A program made the position numbers and the translations under genes. The notes beneath the pieces were generated by a model. That model was not told the DNA's origin. It worked only from the letters and a program-made list of their open reading frames with translations, and searched no databases. From Verrucomicrobiia bacterium (GTDB lineage: Bacteria; Verrucomicrobiota; Verrucomicrobiia; Limisphaerales; UBA11358), in assembly GCA_025451535.1 (NCBI GenBank), contig JANWKE010000137.1:1-59175 (forward strand): 59,175 bases of DNA. Direction: 5' to 3'. This document shows, in pieces, positions 47,176 through 54,961 of this stretch (position 1 is the stretch's first letter; every line of letters starts with the position of its first letter).

Positions 47176-49091
47176 TTCCGATCCGTTGCTTCGGTGTTCG
47201 AAGTTGAAGGTTGAAGGTTCGACGTTCCCATTTCTTTTTCATTTCCCCCTTCGTCCAGGTCCATGATTTGCAGCAAAGCCGTTTCGCGATACAACCCCGG
47301 CCAGTGCACCAGCTCCGCGTGCGGGCCGGTCAGCGTCAATTGCCCGTCCTCGAGCACCAGGATCAAATCCGCCCGGCGCAACAAGCTCAACCGGCTCGAC
47401 ACCACAAACGTCGTCCGGCCGGCCATCGCCTCGCGCAACGCGGACACAATCTCGTTTTCCGTCCGCGCGTCCACCGACGCCGTCGGGTCGTCCAGAATGA
47501 GAATCGGCGGTTGCAGCAACAACGCCCGCGCCAGCGCCAGCCGCTGGCGTTGTCCGCCCGACAAATCCACGCCCGATTCGCCCAGCACCGTCTCGTAACC
47601 CTGCGGCAACGCCATGATAAACTCGTGCGCCGACGCAATCCGCGCCGCGCGCTCGATCTGCCCCATCGTCGCCTGCGGATGTCCGAACGCGATGTTCGCC
47701 GACACGGTGTTCGAAAACAGAAAGCTCTCCTGATAAACGATCCCGATCTGCCGCCGGTAGGCGTCCAGGTCCAGGTCCCGTAAATCCCGGCCATCCACCA
47801 GAATCCGCCCACCTAGTGGATCGTAAAAACGCGGAACCAATCCCAGCAAAGTGCTCTTGCCTGCGCCCGTCATGCCGAAAAGGCCGATGATTTGCCCCGG
47901 CTTAGCCTCAAACGACACATCCGCCAGCACGGGTTTGTCTGCGTGATAACCAAACGTCACATTTTCAAAAATCATCCGGCCCGTGAGCCGCGCCGGGGCA
48001 ATGGCGCCGGGTTTGTTTTGCACGTCGAACGGCGTGTCGAGCACTTCAAACACGCGCCGCGCCGCCGCCAGGCTTTGCTGCACCGAGTTGGCGATGGTGG
48101 AAATGTTCGCCACCTGCCCGGTGAATTGCTGGAGCAAACCGGCGAACACCACCAGCCCGCCGCCAAGCGGAATCCTTCCCTGCACGTACAGCCAGCCGCC
48201 GTAGGCGAACAATATCACCAGACTCAACTGCGACAGCATCTGCGTGCCGGGCGTGAAAACGGACAAATCCCAGAAGATTTTCCGCTGTTGCGACGATACC
48301 AGGTCGTTCGCCTCCTCGAACCGCCGGACCTGGTGCGGTTCCGCGGCAAATCCCTTCACCGTTTGCATCCCGCGTACACTCTCGCTGAACAGCAACACCA
48401 TGTGGTCCGACAATTCGCGGTTGCGCAGGTAACCCGGCCGCAACCGCGCCGAATAAAAATGCGCCAGCCACCACAGCGGCAGCGATACGCACAGGCACGC
48501 CAGTGTCAACGATGGCTGGATGCGCCACATGAAAACCGCGTAGGCTGCCAGCGTCAGTATCATGGTGGCGCCCTGCAACAACACGCCGTCCACAAACAAT
48601 CGCGTATTCTGCACGTCGCCCGTCACCCGGTTGAAAATGGAATTGGAGCCGTGGACGTCGAAGAAGCTGAAGCTCAGCCGTTGCAGTTTGGCGTAAAGCT
48701 GTGCGCGCAGTTCCGGCACGATTTCCCCCTGGGTCAACCGGGCCGTCACCATGTTGTAGGCATAGGTGAGCAGGGCGCGCAAGATGGCCTGCGCCACAAT
48801 CGCCAGCGACAGTGCCGTGACAATCCGCAGCGGTGTCCAACCCGGCGGTGGTTGCCAGCCGAACGGATAGATCGGCGGCGGCAACGCCGAATCCAGTGCA
48901 TACCGGATCACGTCAATCACCACACCCAGCAGTTTGAGTCCCGCGATACCGAGCAGCAGCAACACCACACTCAACACCAGCGACCACAGGCAATCCTTGC
49001 GAAACCGCCACGCCAACGCCACCAGCCGGCGAACGAGTTCCCGCGTGGGATATCGTTCGTCGGCGGACGCGTGATTGACGGTTTCAGGCAT
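47172..49091 (-). CDS. ABC exporter half-transporter, degenerate-site subunit
   Basis: 639 aa from the ATG at 49091. A six-helix membrane domain (about 40-345), then an NBD with Walker A GLFGMTGAGKSTLLGLVP and a normal signature DLSGGQRQRLALARAL. Walker B is ILDDPTASVDARTE, with Asp in place of the catalytic Glu, and the switch His is replaced by Ser in FVVSSRLSLLRRAD. These changes are exactly those expected for the degenerate site of a heterodimeric ABC exporter, and they complement the partner's LSFGQ. The last residues (T-S-N-L-Q-P-S-T-S-N-T-E) come from a GTTGAAG heptamer repeat. It overlaps the partner by 4 bp. Inner-membrane exporter of unknown cargo, perhaps lipid or peptide. Confidence 0.92.
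   Translation of the reverse strand: MPETVNHASADERYPTRELVRRLVALAWRFRKDCLWSLVLSVVLLLLGIAGLKLLGVVIDVIRYALDSALPPPIYPFGWQPPPGWTPLRIVTALSLAIVAQAILRALLTYAYNMVTARLTQGEIVPELRAQLYAKLQRLSFSFFDVHGSNSIFNRVTGDVQNTRLFVDGVLLQGATMILTLAAYAVFMWRIQPSLTLACLCVSLPLWWLAHFYSARLRPGYLRNRELSDHMVLLFSESVRGMQTVKGFAAEPHQVRRFEEANDLVSSQQRKIFWDLSVFTPGTQMLSQLSLVILFAYGGWLYVQGRIPLGGGLVVFAGLLQQFTGQVANISTIANSVQQSLAAARRVFEVLDTPFDVQNKPGAIAPARLTGRMIFENVTFGYHADKPVLADVSFEAKPGQIIGLFGMTGAGKSTLLGLVPRFYDPLGGRILVDGRDLRDLDLDAYRRQIGIVYQESFLFSNTVSANIAFGHPQATMGQIERAARIASAHEFIMALPQGYETVLGESGVDLSGGQRQRLALARALLLQPPILILDDPTASVDARTENEIVSALREAMAGRTTFVVSSRLSLLRRADLILVLEDGQLTLTGPHAELVHWPGLYRETALLQIMDLDEGGNEKEMGTSNLQPSTSNTEATDRK
47196..47230. repeat. 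Heptamer tract, unit GTTGAAG and variants
   Basis: Units GTTCGAA, GTTGAAG, GTTGAAG, GTTCGAC, GTTCCCA at the 3' end of the degenerate-site ABC gene. It is translated as its C-terminal Ser/Thr/Asn/Pro-rich tail. Confidence 0.8.
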
Positions 49092-49423
49092 TTTCAGAAC
49101 CACAAAAATGCCGCAGCTCACAGCCGCAATCGAATCAAAAAATGGGGAGAACCGCCAAACCGCCGGTTACACAAAGCGGAATTCCCGGGCCACACGCAGA
49201 CACAAATAAAACACAGATCAAGCATCGGCGACTGAAGAACCCCCGGGCCCTTCGGCCTTGGCGGTTGAAAATCCGACCCGCCTTGCGGTACCTTTGCGCC
49301 GGCCACGCCCCTTAGCGCCAAAAATCTCCCGGGCCTTTGCACTCTTCGCCCTAAATGATTCACTCTCAACAATATTCTTATGTTGACTATTTGAATTGGT
49401 TATGATGTAGTTCTGAGTGATTT

Positions 49424-51481
49424 GTGAGGAGTAATTTCAAATCTTATCGTTTCATCTTTTGCCTTGCGGGTTTCGGTCTGGGCCTGCTTCCGCTCCCGGC
49501 CGCGCCGCTGGCGTGGTTCCCGGGGCCGGCGGTGGATCCGCCCTTCAGCGGAGCCGCCACCGTCGCGACTCCCGGCCTGGGCAACGTCCTGATTGGCGGC
49601 GATGGCTTTGCTTACTATTATTTCCCTCTGACTTACCCTGAAAACCTGATCGCGACGAACCTCTCCTGGAATTTCCTGCCGCCGCTGTACAGCCTCAACA
49701 TCGCGCCCGGCGCCGTAGCGAACGGCGACCTGATAATCGTTTATGGCGGCACCGACGGCACCAACTCCACGAGCACGGCCACCGCGTACAGTCCTTCCGG
49801 CGACACGACGCCCGCGCTGGCCTCCATGAGTGTCGCGCGTTCCTACCTGGGGTATGCCTCCGACCGCAACGGCAACGCGTACGCCATTGGCGGTCTGGAT
49901 GACAGCGACCAACCGCTTTCCTCCGCCGAGCGTTATAATCCCGACGCGAACACCTGGGCTCCCATCGCCGGCCTCCCGACCGCCCTTTACAATTTCCCCG
50001 CGGTCTTTGACGGCACGAACCATATTTACATTTTTGGCGGACGCACCAACGCCACGGACGGGACGGAAACCGCCACGGTGCTGAGTTACTCCGTCAATGC
50101 CAACACCTGGACCGCGATGGCCCCCATGCCCGTCGCGACGGCCGGCAGCGCGGCGGCGTTGGGGGCCGACGGCAAAATCTATGTCGTTGGCGGTGTTTCC
50201 AGCGGGGTCACGACCAACGTCGTTCAGGTTTACAATCCGGCGGCCAATGCCTGGACTGTTTCCACGCCCTTGCCCGAGGGTTTGAGCGCCTCCGCCATGG
50301 GGATGGACAGCCTGGGCCGGTTGATTGTGATGGGCGGCATGGACATCAACGGCAACGACGTCGGCGACGTCTGGCGAAGTCAGCAACTGAATGTTCCCGA
50401 CAGCGCGCCGGTTTTCACGCAATATCCCGGCACGAATGGTATCTATCTCGGTGCTTATGCGTCGTCCATCTCCGCGACCGGCAGTCCACCGCCGATCTAT
50501 CTGCTGATTAACGGCCCTGCCGGAATGCAGGTTGACCAGTACAGCGGCGCGATTACGTGGACCCCGCAGGGACTCAGTCAGATCGGGTCCATTCCAGTAA
50601 CCATCCAGGCCTCCAATTACGCGGGTGTCACCAACTGGTCTTTCACTATTACCGTGCCCAACCCGCCGCCAACGACACCGACGAATTTATATCTCGTCAG
50701 CGCAACTGAAACCTCAGTGACCTTGGCCTGGGCTCCCGAAGACCCGGTGGCTGGCGCCGTAACTTACAGCGTTTTCATCCCGCATCCGTATCACAGTCCC
50801 CGAGGCAGCGGGGGCGGTGTCAACTACCAGTTGGTCGGTTCCACCACCTCGACGAACATAACCCTGTCCGGTTTGACGCCGAATACTTCCTATACCTTTG
50901 ACGTCAACGCCACGGGTCCCGGCGGCAAATCGGGTTACGCGGGCATTGTCGTCACTACGTTGGGCCCGCTGCCACCGTCCAATCTGCGGGTGACCGGGAT
51001 CACTTCCACCAGTATCAGTCTCGCGTGGGATCCTTCACCCGGCCCGGTGCCGATAGCTCGTTATGAGATTTTGGGTTGGATTGGTGGTTTGTTTCCGACC
51101 ATATCGTATGGCACGAATTTCACCGGCACGACCGCCACCATTACCGATCTCACTCCCGGCACCTATGAAGAATGGAGCGTGCGCGCTTACGATGCGGCGG
51201 GCAATGTTTCCGGCTTCGCTCCCGGGATTTATGCGGTCAATCCCGCACCGACCCCGGCCGCGCTGACCCCCGTCACCGCACCACCAGTGACCGGAGGCTT
51301 TCAATTCACCGTGCAGGCCAGCGCGGTCCAGACCACCCTGATTCAAGCCACCACCAATCTGGCCGATGCCACGTCCTGGGTGACCATCGCCACCAACCCG
51401 CCCAGTAGTGCCGTGTTTAACTTCACGGACACGAATGCCGGCGCGTTCCCGGCACGCTACTACCGGGTGGTAAGCCCGTGA
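49424..51481 (+). CDS. Secreted kelch-repeat and fibronectin-III protein with C-terminal FYR module
   Basis: 685 aa from a GTG at 49424; a stop codon directly precedes it in frame. Signal peptide at about 8-26 (FIFCLAGFGLGLLPLPAAPL). Residues about 90-310 are kelch blades (AYAIGGLDDSDQPLSSAERY; NTWAPIAGLPTALYNFPAVF; IYVVGGVSSGVTTNVVQVYN), a beta-propeller. Then an Ig-like region (about 325-415) and two FN3 domains (about 420-515 and 520-610, each with P-x-N-L-x...T-S-x-S-L-A-W). The last 65 residues are the shared module (IQATTNLADATSWVTIATNP ... ARYYRV). It is probably an extracellular or cell-surface adhesion or carbohydrate-binding protein. A free-standing remnant of the same module follows at 51529-51606. 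Confidence 0.82.
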   Translation: MRSNFKSYRFIFCLAGFGLGLLPLPAAPLAWFPGPAVDPPFSGAATVATPGLGNVLIGGDGFAYYYFPLTYPENLIATNLSWNFLPPLYSLNIAPGAVANGDLIIVYGGTDGTNSTSTATAYSPSGDTTPALASMSVARSYLGYASDRNGNAYAIGGLDDSDQPLSSAERYNPDANTWAPIAGLPTALYNFPAVFDGTNHIYIFGGRTNATDGTETATVLSYSVNANTWTAMAPMPVATAGSAAALGADGKIYVVGGVSSGVTTNVVQVYNPAANAWTVSTPLPEGLSASAMGMDSLGRLIVMGGMDINGNDVGDVWRSQQLNVPDSAPVFTQYPGTNGIYLGAYASSISATGSPPPIYLLINGPAGMQVDQYSGAITWTPQGLSQIGSIPVTIQASNYAGVTNWSFTITVPNPPPTTPTNLYLVSATETSVTLAWAPEDPVAGAVTYSVFIPHPYHSPRGSGGGVNYQLVGSTTSTNITLSGLTPNTSYTFDVNATGPGGKSGYAGIVVTTLGPLPPSNLRVTGITSTSISLAWDPSPGPVPIARYEILGWIGGLFPTISYGTNFTGTTATITDLTPGTYEEWSVRAYDAAGNVSGFAPGIYAVNPAPTPAALTPVTAPPVTGGFQFTVQASAVQTTLIQATTNLADATSWVTIATNPPSSAVFNFTDTNAGAFPARYYRVVSP

Positions 51482-51528
51482 CCGGGAAAGCCCGGCGAAG
51501 TTGCAAGGTGCTGACTTCTTTCATACTC

Positions 51529-51606
51529 GCCTATGGCGTATTCAGCTTCACCGACACGGGAGCCGGTTTATTCCCCAATCGGTTTGATCGTGTTTACGGA
51601 GCGTAA
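51529..51606 (+). pseudogene. Orphan remnant of the C-terminal FYR module
   Basis: The frame reads AYGVFSFTDTGAGLFPNRFD and then RVYGA before TAA. It closely resembles the end of the preceding protein (VFNFTDTNAGAFPARYYRVVSP, shown here only for comparison) but lies in a different frame, 48 bp after its stop. It looks like the tail of a duplicated module whose upstream part has been lost. Confidence 0.6.
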
Positions 51607-51673
51607 CCGTTGATTCCGTTGCCGTTCTCCAACGTGTGGCGGGGAAGACCCGCCAACAAAACCCGGATTTGGC

Positions 51674-53815
51674 TTACGGTTTTTGCAACCGATAAAAGAC
51701 TGTATCCGTCGGCGCACTGACATTGATGAAGACCGTGGTTCCGTTGGTCTGGTATTGCGAAACCGGGACCTGGCTCCACACCGGTGGACCGCCGGCCAGG
51801 GACGAACTGCTTTGCAACAGCCAGCCCGACGGGGCAGTCGGCCACGACACCGTCAGTCCATTGTTGGTTTGCGTGATGGAGAGCGTCGGGACGGATGAAA
51901 TCTGCGACAGGATGAGCACGCTGTAGGGCCCGATGGTGATGCTGCCCGTCGCCGGGCTGCCACTGACCGTTACGACCGAGCTGCCGATATTCCCATAGTC
52001 CGGGCCGTACGCGGAGGAGTCACTATTCAGTTGCACATACCAGTTGCCCGCCAACGGAAAGGTCAGGGAATAATTATTGACGGTGTTGCTGGTGAAATTG
52101 CCAACCACGACCGCGCTCTGGTTCGGGTTGGCGGAATTCCAGCGGTTGAAAGCGATCAGCTTGTTGACGTTGTCCACGGCGAGCATGGTGCACCGGTCGC
52201 CTTCCAGCCCCGGCGTCAAACCCTGCAAATTCCGGCGGGCGCCGATGAGATCGTGGTAAAACCGGACGATGTAGCTGTAGGTGTTCGTTTTGCTCCAATC
52301 CACGTTCCGACCTGAACTGAATTGCTGGTTTTCGAGCATCTCCTGACCCTGGAAAATCATCGGCACGCCGGGCGCCGTGAGCGTGACGGCGGCGCCGAGG
52401 GTGGAAAGTTTTCTCGCCCGATAACTGTTGGGCGTGACCGGGTCAATGGCCGTTGGAAGTCGGACATGAGTGGAGCCGTTCAAATCGCCGACCACGTCGT
52501 GTGATTCCAGGTAAGCCACCCGCAACAAACTGGCCGTGCCGCCGTAGCTGACGTTGTTCTGCACCGCGTTGGCGATCGTGCTCATGTTACGGTTGGCATC
52601 CACCATATTGGTCAGTACCGGCGTGAAATTATACGGATAGCCGGTGTCCCAGGAACTGTCGAACCCCCAGTAATTATACACGTCCTCGGCGATACTGATC
52701 TTGCCGGGGTAATTGGTATGAATCATGGCGTTGATAGCGTTGACAAGATTACCGGCAGTGGGAATGTAAGTGCCGTCGTTGCCGTGCGTCAGCGTGTACA
52801 CCGAGTCCCAGCGGAACCCGTCCACGTGACATTCGCCCAGCCACATGGCGATGTTGTCCTGGATGAAACTGGCCACTTGATTGCTGCTGACATTGGGCCG
52901 CGTGGCGCCGTAGGGCGTGTTTTGCAGGTTGAAGTTGCTTTGAAAGAAGTAAATCCCGCCGCCTCCGACCGAGTTGGTGCCGGACCAGCCGTCGAAGTTC
53001 CACATATCCAGCAGACTCGGTCCGTAATGGTTGTGGACGACGTCCAACAGCACGGCGATGCCGCGCGCGTGGCAGGCCTGGACAAAGGTCTTGAGCGCAT
53101 CCGGTCCGCCATACTGGGCGTTGTCCGCCGCGAACAATTGGGCCGGGTCGTACCCCCAACTGTTGCCACCGTTGCCAAACTCCATGATCGGCATCAGTTC
53201 AACGGCATTGACGCCGAGATTTTTCAGATAATCCAGCTTGTTGGTCGCGGCTACAAAACGGCTGGGCGCCGAACTGGCCGGAAAGGTACCCATGTGCAGT
53301 TCATAAATGAACAAGTCTTTCAGAGCCGGGTTTGTGAAATTGTCACCGTTCCAGTTGAAGGCGGTCGGGTCGTAAATAATGTCGTTATTCCCGCTGCCCC
53401 CGCCGGCATTCACCACCCAGCGCGCCCGGGGATCATGTTTGTAATTACTGCTGCCGTTGTAAGTAATATAGTACTTGTACTGCTGGCCGGATGAAGCCGT
53501 CGGCACGTCCGCCGACCACACGCCGGTCGGAAGGCCGTTGGACTGGTCCTCGGCCAGCGGCGTTGCCGACGTGGACCAGCTGTTGAAGGCGCCCGGCGTG
53601 GTTACGTTAGTGGCATTGGGCGCCCAAACCCGGAAGGTCACCCCCGTGCCGGAGATATCGTGATAAGGCGTGGAACCCCAACCCGCACGGGTGGATTGTG
53701 CCTGCGCCGTCGCGGCCACCGCAAACGCGGCAAAGACCAGGGTTAAAAAAATGGTATGTCTTATTGACCTTGCGGAATTCCAGCCATCCACAAAGCTCGA
53801 GCTGCTTCGGAACAT
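51674..53815 (-). CDS. Secreted GH13 alpha-amylase-family enzyme with N-terminal CBM48-like domain
   Basis: 713 aa from the ATG at 53815. Signal peptide at about 21-40 (IFLTLVFAAFAVAATAQAQS). Residues about 50-150 are a CBM48/E-set domain (GVTFRVWAPNATNVTTPGAF). The GH13 barrel has region I LLDVVHNHYGPS, region II with nucleophile Asp in VDGFRWDSVYTLTH, region III with Glu in KISIAEDVYNYW and region IV VAYLESHDVVGD. An all-beta domain C follows and then the FYR module (WLLQSSSSLAGGPPVWSQVP ... VFYRLQKP). The CBM48 and active-site spacing resemble glycogen branching or related enzymes. It acts outside the cytoplasm on alpha-glucans. Confidence 0.88.
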   Translation of the reverse strand: MFRSSSSFVDGWNSARSIRHTIFLTLVFAAFAVAATAQAQSTRAGWGSTPYHDISGTGVTFRVWAPNATNVTTPGAFNSWSTSATPLAEDQSNGLPTGVWSADVPTASSGQQYKYYITYNGSSNYKHDPRARWVVNAGGGSGNNDIIYDPTAFNWNGDNFTNPALKDLFIYELHMGTFPASSAPSRFVAATNKLDYLKNLGVNAVELMPIMEFGNGGNSWGYDPAQLFAADNAQYGGPDALKTFVQACHARGIAVLLDVVHNHYGPSLLDMWNFDGWSGTNSVGGGGIYFFQSNFNLQNTPYGATRPNVSSNQVASFIQDNIAMWLGECHVDGFRWDSVYTLTHGNDGTYIPTAGNLVNAINAMIHTNYPGKISIAEDVYNYWGFDSSWDTGYPYNFTPVLTNMVDANRNMSTIANAVQNNVSYGGTASLLRVAYLESHDVVGDLNGSTHVRLPTAIDPVTPNSYRARKLSTLGAAVTLTAPGVPMIFQGQEMLENQQFSSGRNVDWSKTNTYSYIVRFYHDLIGARRNLQGLTPGLEGDRCTMLAVDNVNKLIAFNRWNSANPNQSAVVVGNFTSNTVNNYSLTFPLAGNWYVQLNSDSSAYGPDYGNIGSSVVTVSGSPATGSITIGPYSVLILSQISSVPTLSITQTNNGLTVSWPTAPSGWLLQSSSSLAGGPPVWSQVPVSQYQTNGTTVFINVSAPTDTVFYRLQKP

Positions 53816-53964
53816 CGTTAGATAATAACTCACCGTGCGAGGTGCCGCTACCACATGAACATGGGGGTTTGTCATGATTTTGCCCGGAACGCGGTGTTTC
53901 CGGCTCCCGCAGTGCTGAAATAACGTCATTGCGCTTTGACCTGAGGTTCGGTTTTCATCGGAGC

Positions 53965-53988
53965 AAATCTGTGCGAATCTGTGGCCGG
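53965..53988 (+). repeat. Dispersed AATCTGTG...ATCTGTGG repeat, copy 1
   Basis: AAATCTGTGCGAATCTGTGG, just before the 53996 gene. The same pattern recurs at 54922, 56655 and 57600, always with two or three ATCTGTG units 10 nt apart. Confidence 0.7.
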
Positions 53989-53995
53989 ATTTGAT

Positions 53996-54817
53996 ATGAT
54001 GAAAAAATATTCCGTCGATTTTGCCTCCGTCACGCTTTGGGTGGTGGTGCTGGCGATCTGGCCGGTCAGTCTGCCGACCCGTTTGGCCGCCAACACCGTT
54101 TCCTCGGCAGCCAACAGCGTCTATGACTATGCCGAACCCAAACTGCTCACGGGCACGCTTTACGCCATCGGGTCGGACCGTAAAAAAATTCTGTACACCT
54201 TCCGGCGGACCGCCACGTGTTCCGGTTCCAGGGTCCACGTCGAGCGCCAGTTTCTCGCCACCAACGGCAGCGTGGCCGCCGTGGAAACCGTCCTTTATGA
54301 ATCCAACCAGCTGGTCTCGTTTGAGATGCAGGATTTCCAGGCCCGGCTTTCCGGTGCCATCCACATCGAGCCGGATCGGGAAAACCCGGCCCGGCAAAAC
54401 ATCTTTATCGGCTACGCGCACGGCCTCAATCCGCCCAAAGGCCACGCCCGGACGCTTCAGCCCGACACCGTGATTGACGACACCTTGTATCCCTTCATGC
54501 TGGCCCACTGGAATGACTTGATGCGGGGCCACACCGTCGAGTTCCACTTCGTTTCCCTGGATTGGCAACGTACTTTTGAATTCGAGCTCGTGAAGACCGG
54601 TGAAACCGTGCAGGACGGCCAGCCGGTCGTACAGATCACGATGAAACCCGCCAGCATGTTCATCGTCCGGTTGGTGAAGCCGCTCCTCTTTACCGTGCAA
54701 CAGCATGGCCCGCACCGCATCCTGTCCTACACCGGACGCACCACACCCCGCACTCAGAAGGGCAAATCCTGGAAATATCTGGATGCCGAAACCGTCTTTG
54801 ATTACCAGCCGGAATAA
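53996..54817 (+). CDS. Exported protein of unknown function
   Basis: 273 aa from the ATG at 53996 (the ATG at 53999 is equally possible). Signal peptide at about 13-37 (VTLWVVVLAIWPVSLPTRLA). The mature part is a mixed alpha/beta domain (LYAIGSDRKKILYTFRRTAT; HVERQFLATNGSVAAVETVL; IFIGYAHGLNPPKGHARTLQ). No motif of a known enzyme is seen. It may belong to a DUF family of periplasmic proteins. It is divergent from the amylase gene (180 bp) and preceded by an ATCTGTG repeat that leaves little room for a normal 5' leader. Confidence 0.6.
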   Translation: MMKKYSVDFASVTLWVVVLAIWPVSLPTRLAANTVSSAANSVYDYAEPKLLTGTLYAIGSDRKKILYTFRRTATCSGSRVHVERQFLATNGSVAAVETVLYESNQLVSFEMQDFQARLSGAIHIEPDRENPARQNIFIGYAHGLNPPKGHARTLQPDTVIDDTLYPFMLAHWNDLMRGHTVEFHFVSLDWQRTFEFELVKTGETVQDGQPVVQITMKPASMFIVRLVKPLLFTVQQHGPHRILSYTGRTTPRTQKGKSWKYLDAETVFDYQPE

Positions 54818-54921
54818 ATCGCGAAACATACGGAAATGTGGAAATCCGCGAATTGCACGAATTTTCACGAATTCATTTCTCCCGGAAGTCGTTCGCGTGA
54901 ATCAGCGAAATTCGCGGATGA

Positions 54922-54945
54922 AAATCTGTGCGGATCTGTGGCCGG
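54922..54945 (+). repeat. Dispersed AATCTGTG...ATCTGTGG repeat, copy 2
   Basis: AAATCTGTGCGGATCTGTGG, between the 54817 and 54962 gene ends. It matches copy 1 at 23 of 24 positions. Confidence 0.75.
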
Positions 54946-54961
54946 AACCTGGGCCCGCCTG

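Noticed and set aside
51639-51655. GGCGGG/CCCGCC inverted repeat as a terminator between the kelch/FN3 and amylase genes
   Set aside because: No T-run on either strand and the loop is purine-rich. It may be incidental in GC-rich DNA.
53816-54868. N-terminal extension of the amylase gene to 54868
   Set aside because: It would run antisense through the 53996 gene and place about 350 unrelated residues before a clear signal peptide at 53815.
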